From NCBI GenBank assembly GCA_040081075.1, contig JBEBHJ010000057.1, positions 1 to 25,667 of the forward strand: DNA of 25,667 nucleotides, given 5' to 3'. Numbering within the stretch: position 1 is the first letter of the stretch; each line of letters opens with the position of its first letter. Below the pieces are notes generated by a model that was not told the origin of the DNA, did no database searches, and saw only the letters and a list, made by a program, of their open reading frames with translations. Positions 1-7,474 of the stretch are shown one piece after another. This DNA comes from JANJUB01 sp040081075. GTDB lineage: Bacteria > Armatimonadota > Fimbriimonadia > Fimbriimonadales > Fimbriimonadaceae. A program made the translations under genes and the position numbers.

Positions 1-2
1 GA

Positions 3-170
3 ACTCAATCTGGTCCGCTGACGATTAAGATTCCGGTGTGGGGGAAGAAGCGAGAACTTCTGGGGGAGGCAACGTTCCAAGTCCCTAACCCGATTCATTG
101 CCCAGAACCCGACCGTCTCATTTGGAAGCCAGTAGCGGGCGAAGCAACAGCAGTGGCTTCGGGTGGCTAG
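3..170 (+). CDS. C-terminal end of an unidentified protein (partial, 5' end outside window)
   Basis: An open frame enters from the left edge and runs 55 codons to a TAG at 168-170; the other two plus frames stop within the first 30 bases. The visible tail contains alternating hydrophobic/polar stretches (LTIKIPVWG, LLGEATFQVP) that look like beta strands, and a Gly/Ala/Ser-rich end. I do not recognise a family from this fragment. It is followed by a 10-bp stem-loop at 197-225 and then by the promoter of the next gene, so it probably ends its own transcription unit. Both reality and frame are moderately supported only. Confidence 0.45.
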   Translation, partial: TQSGPLTIKIPVWGKKRELLGEATFQVPNPIHCPEPDRLIWKPVAGEATAVASGG

Positions 171-196
171 GTAGAGCCTACTCCATAAGCACCCTT

Positions 197-225
197 CATA
201 AGCCAAGAATCGCTTTTGGCTTATG
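197..225. terminator. Stem-loop after the partial gene
   Basis: Perfect 10-bp inverted repeat CATAAGCCAA / TTGGCTTATG (197-206 and 216-225) with a 9-nt loop, 27 nt after the TAG of the upstream partial gene. There is no T-tract on either side, so intrinsic termination is uncertain; it may instead stabilise the 3' end. Confidence 0.4.
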
Positions 226-242
226 ACGCCCTGTGGCCAGCA

Positions 243-270
243 TTGACTCTTAGCCCAAACGCGGTAACAT
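243..270 (+). promoter_or_regulatory. Sigma-70-like promoter of the DinB-like gene
   Basis: TTGACT (243-248), a 16-nt spacer, then TAACAT (265-270). The expected transcription start, 6-8 nt past the -10, falls within about 4 nt of the ATG at 280. There is no Shine-Dalgarno, so the mRNA is probably leaderless or nearly so. This is the best-formed promoter in the window. Confidence 0.6.
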
Positions 271-279
271 GCGCGCAAT

Positions 280-786
280 ATGAACGCCGAAATCGAATCA
301 CGTTTTAATAAACTCGAAGAGAGACGACAAGCGCTCGTCGCCCGGGTACGCGCTCTGTCTCCCGAGAAGCAGCAAGCTAAGCCGAGCCCAAAGGAATTCT
401 CGCCGGCCGAAGTCTTAATGCACTTCTTTTTGGCTGAAGATAGCAACGTTGCCTTTCTGCGCAAAACGCCTCCTTCCAGCCTAAAAGGCAAGACCCCGAA
501 AATGACCTTCATCTTCCGCAAGACGGTCGCCAGTATGGAGCAACCCACGAAGGCAATAGCAACGGTGGGTTATATGATTCCGAAAGGGACTACGAACGTG
601 GATGAGGCCGACCAAAAGTGGGCGACTTCCAGAGCCGACCTGAAGGGTTTTCTGGAAAAAGTCGAAAACCCTAAAGATCCTTTTTGCAAGTTCTTGTTCT
701 TCTTTGGCTTAGCCTCCGCCGATGATTATCTGCGACTCATGGAATCCCACATGACTTATCATGAAGCGCGGTTTCCAACTAGCTAG
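280..786 (+). CDS. DinB/YfiT-like four-helix protein
   Basis: A 168-residue cytosolic protein with the DinB-superfamily pattern: an early helix with a His (H48 in the LMHFFLAED segment) and a C-terminal helix with paired histidines (H157 and H161 in ESHMTYHEARFP). In the family these positions bind a divalent metal in a four-helix bundle. Members include thiol-S-transferase-like enzymes and many damage-inducible proteins of unknown function, so the reaction cannot be named. The start is set by a sigma-70-like promoter whose -10 ends 9 nt before the ATG; no ribosome site is present. The 3' end overlaps the 3' end of convergent rsgA by 8 bp. The superfamily is fairly clear, the function is not. 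Confidence 0.75.
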   Translation: MNAEIESRFNKLEERRQALVARVRALSPEKQQAKPSPKEFSPAEVLMHFFLAEDSNVAFLRKTPPSSLKGKTPKMTFIFRKTVASMEQPTKAIATVGYMIPKGTTNVDEADQKWATSRADLKGFLEKVENPKDPFCKFLFFFGLASADDYLRLMESHMTYHEARFPTS

Positions 787-1834
787 CAACTCCAACTTCT
801 TCCAACAGTCGCATGTAAGCTTGGAAACGATCTGGGCTTATCGTGCCCGCCTCGATCGCCGCCTGAATCCCACATCCAGGTTCGGACTCGTGCCGGCAGT
901 CATTAAACCGGCACGTAACTCCCGCAATTTCGGGGAAGGACCGCTCGATTTCTGTTTGAGATACCTCCCACAATCCAAAAGATCGAATGCCGGGCGTATC
1001 CACGAGCGTCATCCCATCAGAAAGTTGGTGGAGAGAGCTGACCGTTGTGGTGTGCGTGCCGCGACCGTAGACAGCACTCGTTTCCCCCGTTTTTAGTCCG
1101 AGTTCTGGCGCAAACGCATTGATCAACGAAGACTTGCCGACCCCGGAGTGGCCAACAAACGCAACCATTTTTCCGGCCACGCTGGCCCGAAGTTCTTGGA
1201 TTCCGCGTCCGGTCTTCGTGGAGCAAAGGAAAACGGGGAGCCCGATTTGGCGAAACGGTTCCAGAACCTCGAGTTCAGTTTCATCTTCAAGGAGGTCGAG
1301 TTTGTTGACACAAATTACAGGCGAGGCTCCGCCGTTTTGCACGGCGATGAGATAACGATCAATGAGCCTTGGATGCAGGGGAGGGCTGACGACTGATACG
1401 ACGATCATCACGACGTCTACGTTGGCAACAATCAGGCGTTCCTTTCGAGGATCTTGAACATCGGGGCGGGAGAGCTTTGTCACTCGAGGTTGGACTGACA
1501 CAACGAATAGTTGGTCTTCGACACGGCCGACGGTGACGGAGTCGCCGACGATCACCGATTTGGTGCCAACTTGGGCCGAATGAGCCACCCCGTTTATGAG
1601 GACACCGACTTCCTTAGGATAAACGCCGCTGATCTTGGCTTCTACCATGTCAGTGGCACGGTCGAGCAGCCGCTGCTCTTTGCTCAGAATGCGTTCGATC
1701 CAAAGTTCGATGGAGTCGCCACGATCGCTGGATCGTTTGCGCATCTCTTTAGCCTTTTGATAGAGTTGAGAAATTTGTTCGTCGCCCAATTCGGCGAGTT
1801 GGTTTTTGAGTTTTTGAGAGATTCGTTCTTTCAT
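779..1834 (-). CDS. rsgA: Small ribosomal subunit biogenesis GTPase RsgA
   Basis: A 351-residue circularly permuted GTPase that acts late in 30S subunit maturation in the cytosol. G motifs occur in the permuted order: NKLD (177-180, G4), P-loop GHSGVGKSS (228-236, G1), THTTT (260-264, G2), DTPG (279-282, G3). The C-terminal zinc-binding set C308, C313, H315, C321 is intact. An OB-fold region spans roughly 63-115. It is preceded by about 60 charged, probably helical residues, a longer N-terminal extension than the compact RsgA core needs. The ATG at 1832-1834 has no convincing ribosome site. The gene converges on the DinB-like gene with an 8-bp overlap. Identification is secure. Confidence 0.97.
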   Translation of the reverse strand: MKERISQKLKNQLAELGDEQISQLYQKAKEMRKRSSDRGDSIELWIERILSKEQRLLDRATDMVEAKISGVYPKEVGVLINGVAHSAQVGTKSVIVGDSVTVGRVEDQLFVVSVQPRVTKLSRPDVQDPRKERLIVANVDVVMIVVSVVSPPLHPRLIDRYLIAVQNGGASPVICVNKLDLLEDETELEVLEPFRQIGLPVFLCSTKTGRGIQELRASVAGKMVAFVGHSGVGKSSLINAFAPELGLKTGETSAVYGRGTHTTTVSSLHQLSDGMTLVDTPGIRSFGLWEVSQTEIERSFPEIAGVTCRFNDCRHESEPGCGIQAAIEAGTISPDRFQAYMRLLEEVGVAS

Positions 1835-2036
1835 GGTGAAGCTTGCTATCTTTTAAGTGGAAGTGACGATAACCTCCAACAAGCTCACGAACGACTAACG
1901 TTGACAATCCCAGATGGAGGAGCGGGCAGGGCAATAGGCGTTCGTTTTCATATTTTTTGCTACCTCCAAAGAAACTCGCCCCGATGGGCTACGAACATTA
2001 TGACGAGTTTCGACGCCAAAATGAAGTAGCATAACG

Positions 2037-2702
2037 ATGATGATTCAAGCGTTTGCCCTTTTTGCCGCCACCGCACTGCCCCAAGATATCAACACACTTA
2101 GCAAAGCTGAGAAGAATGAAGGCTGGAAACTTCTGTTTGATGGCACATCAACTAAGGGTTGGCAGAACTTCAAATCCGACACGATAAGCTCGGGATGGGG
2201 CGTGAAGGACGGAACATTTACGATTTTGGACCCAGGCAGAGCTGGAGATATTGTTACGGCGGATAAATATGAGTGGTTTGAACTGCAACTCGAGTTCAAC
2301 ATGCAGCCTGGTCAGAACAGCGGAATCTTGTTTAGGGTAGCTGACACCGGGGAGGCCAGTTGGCACAGCGGACCGGAGATTCAAATCTACGAAAGCTCAC
2401 AACCGGGTGCTCAAATTTCAGGGTTCTTGTACGAACTCTACTCCACCAAGACACCAGCATCCAAACCGGCCGGAGAATGGAACCACTTCCGCATTCATAT
2501 CGCCAAGGACAAGTGCTGGACTGAAGTCAATGGGGTTCGATATTATGAGTTTGTGATCGACAGCGAAGACTTTTGGGCCAGGGTTAAGAAAAGCAAGTTT
2601 AATGAGTGGCCAGATTTCGCGAAGTTAAAGATGGGGCGAATCGGCATTCAAGGCGATCACGGCAAGGTGGCTTTTCGAAACATCAAGATTAAGACACTTT
2701 GA
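2037..2702 (+). CDS. Secreted DUF1080 (3-keto-disaccharide hydrolase-type) protein
   Basis: A 221-residue protein with the PF06439 (DUF1080) signature: WKLLFDGTSTKGWQNF near the N terminus, NSGILFRV in the middle and a closing GRIGIQGDHGKVAFRNIKIK-type strand. The fold is a concanavalin-like beta sandwich; characterised relatives hydrolyse 3-keto-glycosides, and most are uncharacterised exported proteins of polysaccharide-degrading bacteria. Residues 1-15 (MMIQAFALFAATALP) look like a short signal peptide with no positive n-region, so secretion is inferred. The ATG at 2037 is followed directly by a second ATG. TAGCAT at 2027-2032, 4 nt before the start, may be a -10 of a leaderless message. 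It converges on the SulP gene with a 33-nt gap. Confidence 0.88.
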   Translation: MMIQAFALFAATALPQDINTLSKAEKNEGWKLLFDGTSTKGWQNFKSDTISSGWGVKDGTFTILDPGRAGDIVTADKYEWFELQLEFNMQPGQNSGILFRVADTGEASWHSGPEIQIYESSQPGAQISGFLYELYSTKTPASKPAGEWNHFRIHIAKDKCWTEVNGVRYYEFVIDSEDFWARVKKSKFNEWPDFAKLKMGRIGIQGDHGKVAFRNIKIKTL

Positions 2703-2735
2703 AGCACCTTCTTAGCTTGAGGTTTTAGAGAGACG

Positions 2736-4442
2736 CTAATCGACGTTTGATGAGATTGGACGCACTTCTGACGCAAGAAGTGCGCTGGCTCTCTGTATCC
2801 CGGCTCTCAAACTCGGCAGGACATTTTCCTCCCCGAGAATTTTTCCGAGATGGGCTCGTTCAAAAAGCTCTAAGGGTTGCCCTCTCAAGCCGCATATGAG
2901 GAGATATCGATTGGAACGCTTGAGGACCGCCCCGATGTGCTCGATCGCCTTGATTCCTGTGGTATCCATGGCGTTCATGTCGCGCAGGCGCAACATCACA
3001 ACCTTCGGCAAATCCTCCAGATCTCGCTCAATCACATCCAATTTATCCGTTGAACCAAACATAAACGGCCCGTGAATCCGATAGATCGCAACGCCTTCTG
3101 GAAGCTCGTTCGTCTGCAAGCTATGCTCGTCCGCACTCTCAATATCCTCGGGAGTGATTCGCTCAACCCGAGTGGTTGCTGTGATTCGGCCCACAAACAG
3201 TAAACAGGCCAGAATCATCCCCGCCTCAACTGCCACGGTCAGATCAGCAAATACGGTCAGCATGAACGTGATGAGCCAAACCGCTGTTGGAGCTCTTCCG
3301 AGCCGGATGATCTCGGGAATCTCGCGCCACTCCCCCATGTTGTAAGCCACCACAAACAGAATCGCGGAGAGGACGCAGAGCGGTATCAACTTGGCATATT
3401 CTGCTCCCACCAGGAGAATGATCAGTAAGACAACGGCATGAATCATCCCCGCCATGGGCGTTCTCGCTCCTGATCTCACGTTTGTCGCCGTTCTAGCTAT
3501 CGCCCCCGTCGCCGGTAATCCGCCGAAGAGTGGGGAAACTATGTTGGCAATTCCTTGGGCAAACAACTCCATGTTTGGGTTGTGTTTGTCCCCACTCATT
3601 CGGTCCGAAACCACCGCCGAAAGCAACGACTCGATCGCTCCAAGCATGGTGACCGTAATGATGGAAGACATTAGCGGCAGGATCAGTTCCGCGCGGAAAT
3701 TAGGAATGTGAATTGCCGGCGCCCCCGAAGGAATCCCGCCAAATCGAGTTTCGATCGTATCCACGGGAATCTTGAGAATCCAGACCAGCAATGTGCCTAG
3801 GAGCATAGCCACAATCGCCCCTGGCACTCGCTTTACGAAGGTGGTGAACAAGATTATGAGCGCGAGCATCATCATCGCGAGCCCGGTTGATTGCGCATCA
3901 ATCGAACTGAAATTATTAAAGATGGTATCCATCCGACCAATGAATTCGCCCGGCACATGCGCGATATTCAATCCAAAGAAATCTTTGATCTGGGTGCTCG
4001 CGATGAGCACCGCAATGCCATTGGTAAATCCAATCACAACTGGTCTCGGGATAAATTTGACGGCTGTTCCCAATCCCGTCACGCCCAGAATCATCAGGAA
4101 GACTCCGGCGATCATCGTGGTCATGAAGAGTCCGTCGATTCCGTGCTTCTCAACAATTCCCGCGACAACAACCACGAAAGCCCCTGTTGGCCCGCCGATC
4201 TGAGTTCGGGAACCCCCAAAAGCCGAGATCAAAAATCCGGCAACAATTGCGCAGTAGATGCCAGCTTGAGGCAAAACCCCGGAAGAAATGGCAAACGCCA
4301 TCGCCAACGGCAAGGCAACCAAACCCACGGTGATACCCGCGACGAGGTCTTGAAAGAACTTCGACCAGCTGTAATCCCGGAGGCATTCAACCGATTTCGG
4401 AACCAAGCTCGCGACCACCGCACTCAAATTGGGGCGTGCCAC
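2736..4442 (-). CDS. SulP family anion transporter with STAS domain
   Basis: A 568-residue inner-membrane protein of the SLC26/SulP family, which moves sulfate, bicarbonate or other anions. The N-terminal two thirds holds about a dozen hydrophobic segments. It opens with the family hallmark around residues 25-60 (DLVAGITVGLVALPLAMAFA) and continues with GGPTGAFVV and GLPATGAIARTATN. A C-terminal STAS domain covers about residues 450-550, with the DTTG loop near residue 492 where anti-sigma-antagonist-like domains carry a phospho-site. The substrate cannot be read from the sequence. The start codon is GTG at 4440-4442, 21 nt after the stop of the GH38-like gene, so the two are probably co-transcribed; only a weak AGG precedes it. 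Confidence 0.93.
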   Translation of the reverse strand: MARPNLSAVVASLVPKSVECLRDYSWSKFFQDLVAGITVGLVALPLAMAFAISSGVLPQAGIYCAIVAGFLISAFGGSRTQIGGPTGAFVVVVAGIVEKHGIDGLFMTTMIAGVFLMILGVTGLGTAVKFIPRPVVIGFTNGIAVLIASTQIKDFFGLNIAHVPGEFIGRMDTIFNNFSSIDAQSTGLAMMMLALIILFTTFVKRVPGAIVAMLLGTLLVWILKIPVDTIETRFGGIPSGAPAIHIPNFRAELILPLMSSIITVTMLGAIESLLSAVVSDRMSGDKHNPNMELFAQGIANIVSPLFGGLPATGAIARTATNVRSGARTPMAGMIHAVVLLIILLVGAEYAKLIPLCVLSAILFVVAYNMGEWREIPEIIRLGRAPTAVWLITFMLTVFADLTVAVEAGMILACLLFVGRITATTRVERITPEDIESADEHSLQTNELPEGVAIYRIHGPFMFGSTDKLDVIERDLEDLPKVVMLRLRDMNAMDTTGIKAIEHIGAVLKRSNRYLLICGLRGQPLELFERAHLGKILGEENVLPSLRAGIQRASALLASEVRPISSNVD

Positions 4443-4463
4443 AACCTAAAAGACGAACCGGCC

Positions 4464-7013
4464 TTAAGGTTCGATTTCGGTGCGGTGGATCGTAGCCCAA
4501 ATCTCCCGCTTCGCATCCAAATCCCGCGTCTGCTTGCGTCCCGGAACGATGTCGAGATAAAGCGTGGCGATCTCGTGCGCGCGCATGTTGAAGGTGACTT
4601 TCTCGTATGAGAACTTGCCTTCGTTATGCGAGAACTCATGGGCCACGGCTTCCTCAATTTGCCCCAACAGATTAGTCTTGTAAACCGCCGCGACCGGCCC
4701 CACGACGGTGAGCTCAACCTCACTCTCCAACCCATCAAACTCAACGAGCCGAATGATGTAGGGGTAACCCATGCCTAACCCGGCATAGTTTTCAACATGC
4801 TTCCCCGCGTAGTCTTCGGCTTCACGATAGAAGGCGGTTATGACAACGTTGGGGTTGGCAATCGCTAGTGGCGCGAAGACCCGCGGTCGACTCCCAGACT
4901 GACTCTTGGTGCAGCGAACAGTTTGAAAGTGAGTGCTTCCAACGCTTTGGAACAATCCGAAGAGCTCTCTGCCCAGCTTCCATCGCTCAGCGTTGCCGAT
5001 CGCACCGTGTGGAAAGAGGGCATAGCGAACGCGCCCATTCGGGTCAGCCTTATGTTCGTCCCACGGGTCAACGGCTCCAATTATGTTCGCCAAACCGCCT
5101 TCCTCAAACAACCACTGCTGCGATCCATCATGCACGAGCAAAACTCCGGATCCATCCTCCCTCAAAAAGTCTACAAAAGACTGAGAAGTAAAGTGACCTG
5201 CAATTTCCTCAAACCACTGTGGTGAGGTCATCCAATCACCTTGGGGATACTTGCGTCGACCCGCAACACCGGGCTGCACCATCGCAACTCCATAGGGTGT
5301 GTCGGCATAGACTTGATCAACTGGCCAGCCCCTAAAGTGCACGCGTAGCGCCGCGGTCAGGCCCGGGTCATTGGTCGGATGTGGTTCAACGCTCGCCACA
5401 AGGTCAATCGCTTGGAACCGCGGATCCAACCGGCACCAAAAATGTGTGTCATGGTTTGCATCAGCTGACCACTCAACCGTCTCCGAGTCAACAGCACAAA
5501 GCGTGGGAGTATCACAGACCACACTCGCCCCGTCTCGGGTAAAGCTTGCCTGCGGGATTCGTAACGAGATATCGTGATGTTCGCCGCTCAATCTCAAGCG
5601 ACTTAGATTCGTGTCAAGGTGGACAGAAGAAAGGTTGCTCGATGCGATCCAACCATCGTCGGCTTGAATCCAGTTCACACCCTCCAAAGAGGGACAAACT
5701 GCATAGCCAAAGGCCGGAACTTGGGTGCCGCTGAAATTTCGGGGCCACCCCATCGGGTTGAAGACCAGGACTTCACCTGCCTCCAATGGAATCATCTTCG
5801 AGAGGAACTCTATCCGCGATTGTCCCGGATCAGCTAGCATCGAGCTTGCGGAATAGAGGGACTCCGCAACGTGACCACACAACCCTTCACATTCATGATT
5901 GTCGTGGTGTTGCGCGGCGAGCAAGTTCCTCCAGGCTTCCTCAGTTTCCCAAACTGGGTAGACATCCCAATCCGCATAGGGGCGGCCAAACAGGCCCAAC
6001 GTGGCGCTAATGGCCTCCATGGACGTGATGCTAACCTCCCCTTGGTGGCTACTCCGAGGAGCGGCATCCCCGTTCTTCCCCAAGGTCAACCCATGCCAAA
6101 CTTGATCCATCGAGTAGTTCCGAACCGGAACCAAGCCTGTGGCTCGGGCGCCCCGCCCAAGGTTTTCAGGAGCGTCTCGCCCCTGTCCGGAAGCCCCCTC
6201 CCCCTCAACTGCACCCTCAGGCGGGACGCCCAAGCCACGGGTGTGGAGATACTCTCCCAGCGTGACCGGCGTCACTTCAAACCTCGGATCACTCAGCAGC
6301 TCTTTGAGCTTGGGCAGGATAAGTTCGCTTCGGCACATCCAATCCGGCGAGGGCATCAACTCCAACCATTGTTGAATGAAAGGGACAGTGGTTTGAGCGT
6401 CCCGCCCGAGCCCGGATGCCAACTCCTTGAGCACCACGTCCATGTCCTCCGGCCATTGATGCAAGTTCAGTTTGTTCCGCGTCGCCGTCAAAATCCGCGA
6501 ACCGTCCAGCCCTTCCCACCAGATCACGGGCGACTCTTCAAAGGGAACTTCCGGCGTGTGCCACGTCCATTGAAAAAAGAGCGAGGCGCCGGTAAACCCA
6601 CAGCTCTTCAACATCTGCGGCAACTGGGGGAAGAAGTAAAACTCCTCTTCCCAAAAGGTCTTCGGCCAAACCCCCAAGAGCCTCCTAACCGCCCGCGCTC
6701 CATAAATCAGTTGCCGAATGTTCGATTCGCCGCCATGAAACAACCCGTAGGGCTGCCCATACGAACAACCGACGGGCTCAATAATCCCTTCCTGAACCGC
6801 TTGCCTTAACTCAAGCAGCGCCTCCGGATCTTCTGCCGCGAGTTTTTCGTAACCGATTCCGTCGAAGTTGACACACCCCTTCACCCCGGCTTCGCGGCAC
6901 AAGTGAATCATGTCCCGTACTGACCCCGGCAGCACGTGATAGCCCCACAACCACTGCATATCCACCCAGTGCATGTGGTTGCCAAACGTATAGAAGAGTT
7001 TCGTGGGTTCCAA
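4464..7013 (-). CDS. Diverged GH38-like (alpha-mannosidase-type) protein
   Basis: An 849-residue protein whose order of parts follows GH38. There is an N-terminal catalytic-barrel-like region with a His/Asp motif (H13, H15, D18 before WLW), then HGGESNIRQLIYGARAVRRLLGV-type and QLPQMLKSCGF segments, a middle helical domain with QHHDNHECEG near residue 370, and a long beta-rich C-terminal half. The loop that normally carries the nucleophile Asp reads WEEEFYFF (121-128), so catalysis and specificity are uncertain. Residues about 258-293 are a Gly/Pro/Arg-rich insert encoded by a palindromic element (6136-6241). There is no clear signal peptide. The start is TTG at 7011-7013 with TACAAT 9 nt upstream (7023-7028). 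It leads a pair with the SulP gene. Confidence 0.75.
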   Translation of the reverse strand: MEPTKLFYTFGNHMHWVDMQWLWGYHVLPGSVRDMIHLCREAGVKGCVNFDGIGYEKLAAEDPEALLELRQAVQEGIIEPVGCSYGQPYGLFHGGESNIRQLIYGARAVRRLLGVWPKTFWEEEFYFFPQLPQMLKSCGFTGASLFFQWTWHTPEVPFEESPVIWWEGLDGSRILTATRNKLNLHQWPEDMDVVLKELASGLGRDAQTTVPFIQQWLELMPSPDWMCRSELILPKLKELLSDPRFEVTPVTLGEYLHTRGLGVPPEGAVEGEGASGQGRDAPENLGRGARATGLVPVRNYSMDQVWHGLTLGKNGDAAPRSSHQGEVSITSMEAISATLGLFGRPYADWDVYPVWETEEAWRNLLAAQHHDNHECEGLCGHVAESLYSASSMLADPGQSRIEFLSKMIPLEAGEVLVFNPMGWPRNFSGTQVPAFGYAVCPSLEGVNWIQADDGWIASSNLSSVHLDTNLSRLRLSGEHHDISLRIPQASFTRDGASVVCDTPTLCAVDSETVEWSADANHDTHFWCRLDPRFQAIDLVASVEPHPTNDPGLTAALRVHFRGWPVDQVYADTPYGVAMVQPGVAGRRKYPQGDWMTSPQWFEEIAGHFTSQSFVDFLREDGSGVLLVHDGSQQWLFEEGGLANIIGAVDPWDEHKADPNGRVRYALFPHGAIGNAERWKLGRELFGLFQSVGSTHFQTVRCTKSQSGSRPRVFAPLAIANPNVVITAFYREAEDYAGKHVENYAGLGMGYPYIIRLVEFDGLESEVELTVVGPVAAVYKTNLLGQIEEAVAHEFSHNEGKFSYEKVTFNMRAHEIATLYLDIVPGRKQTRDLDAKREIWATIHRTEIEP
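6136..6241. repeat. Palindromic repeat-like element inside the GH38-like gene
   Basis: Two 22-nt arms at 6136-6157 and 6220-6241 are inverted copies matching at 19 of 22 positions; the three differences all allow G-U pairs in RNA. The arms contain GGCGCCCCGCC and GGCGGGACGCC-type cores and enclose 62 nt of GC-rich sequence with a C-run (6201-6204 within a CCCCCTCCCCC-like tract). The element is translated in frame as a low-complexity linker. No second copy is visible in this window, so its status as a dispersed repeat is inference from its form. Confidence 0.55.
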
Positions 7014-7132
7014 ACAACTAGGATTGTAGCCCCACCCGTCGTTTGCTGATGCAGCTCCGAGTCCTGGAGGGATCCCAAATTTGGGCGCAGAGCGGAACCC
7101 TTTTCCATCGTGATCCGTTCTTACTGTTGATC

Positions 7133-7447
7133 ATGAAACAAGTTCTCATCGCGGTTCTGGCTCTCACATTGGTTGGTTCTGCGTTTTCACAAACTAAGAC
7201 CACGCAGGCAAAGGGAAAGCCTTCAACAACTCACAAGTCGGCGACTTCAATGCCTACCAAAATGGTTTGGGTCACCAAGACCGGAACGAAGTATCACAAG
7301 ATGAAGAATTGCCCAGGGCTGAAAAATGCCAAGGATGTTGAGCAAATTTCGATTAGCGCCGCCTATAAGCGAAATCTGAAAATCTGCGATCATTGCCGAG
7401 AAAACAAGAAACCAACCGCCAAGAAGATGGGTGGATCCGGCGGTTAA
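7133..7447 (+). CDS. Small exported Cys/His-motif protein
   Basis: A 104-residue protein starting at the ATG at 7133, where a clean signal peptide begins (MKQVLIAVLALTLVGSAFSQ); longer upstream readings lack any signal logic. After a Thr/Lys-rich linker comes a compact domain with VWVTKTGTKYHKMKNC, then CDHC near the end. This gives YH-x4-C ... C-x2-C, a layout like the small putative metal-binding domain found at the C termini of secreted nucleases and competence-type hydrolases. The nuclease part is absent here, so the function is unknown. It ends in a Lys-rich and Gly/Ser tail. It lies 27 nt upstream of comM on the same strand and diverges from the GH38-like gene. Confidence 0.75.
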   Translation: MKQVLIAVLALTLVGSAFSQTKTTQAKGKPSTTHKSATSMPTKMVWVTKTGTKYHKMKNCPGLKNAKDVEQISISAAYKRNLKICDHCRENKKPTAKKMGGSGG

Positions 7448-7474
7448 GCTGAGCATCGGGTAAAACACCCTACG

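Noticed and set aside
1511..2029. Plus-strand frame starting inside rsgA and running to the DUF1080 gene
   Set aside because: Most of it is antisense to conserved RsgA sequence and it has no family features of its own.
1984..2034. 16-codon frame MGYEHYDEFRRQNEVA ending 2 nt before the DUF1080 start
   Set aside because: Tempting as a leader peptide, but it has no ribosome site and nothing beyond position to support it.
2703..2735. Possible bidirectional terminator between the convergent DUF1080 and SulP genes
   Set aside because: The 33-nt gap has no inverted repeat strong enough to call.
3891..4610. 239-codon plus-strand frame spanning the SulP/GH38 junction
   Set aside because: It is antisense to two well-supported genes, highly charged with Asn/Arg/His-rich composition and no recognisable domain.
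5871..6809. 312-codon open frame on the plus strand inside the GH38-like gene
   Set aside because: It is antisense to a gene with clear family motifs, is low-complexity (Pro/Arg/Gln-rich) and matches no known protein pattern; it is open because of the GC-rich codon use of the real gene.
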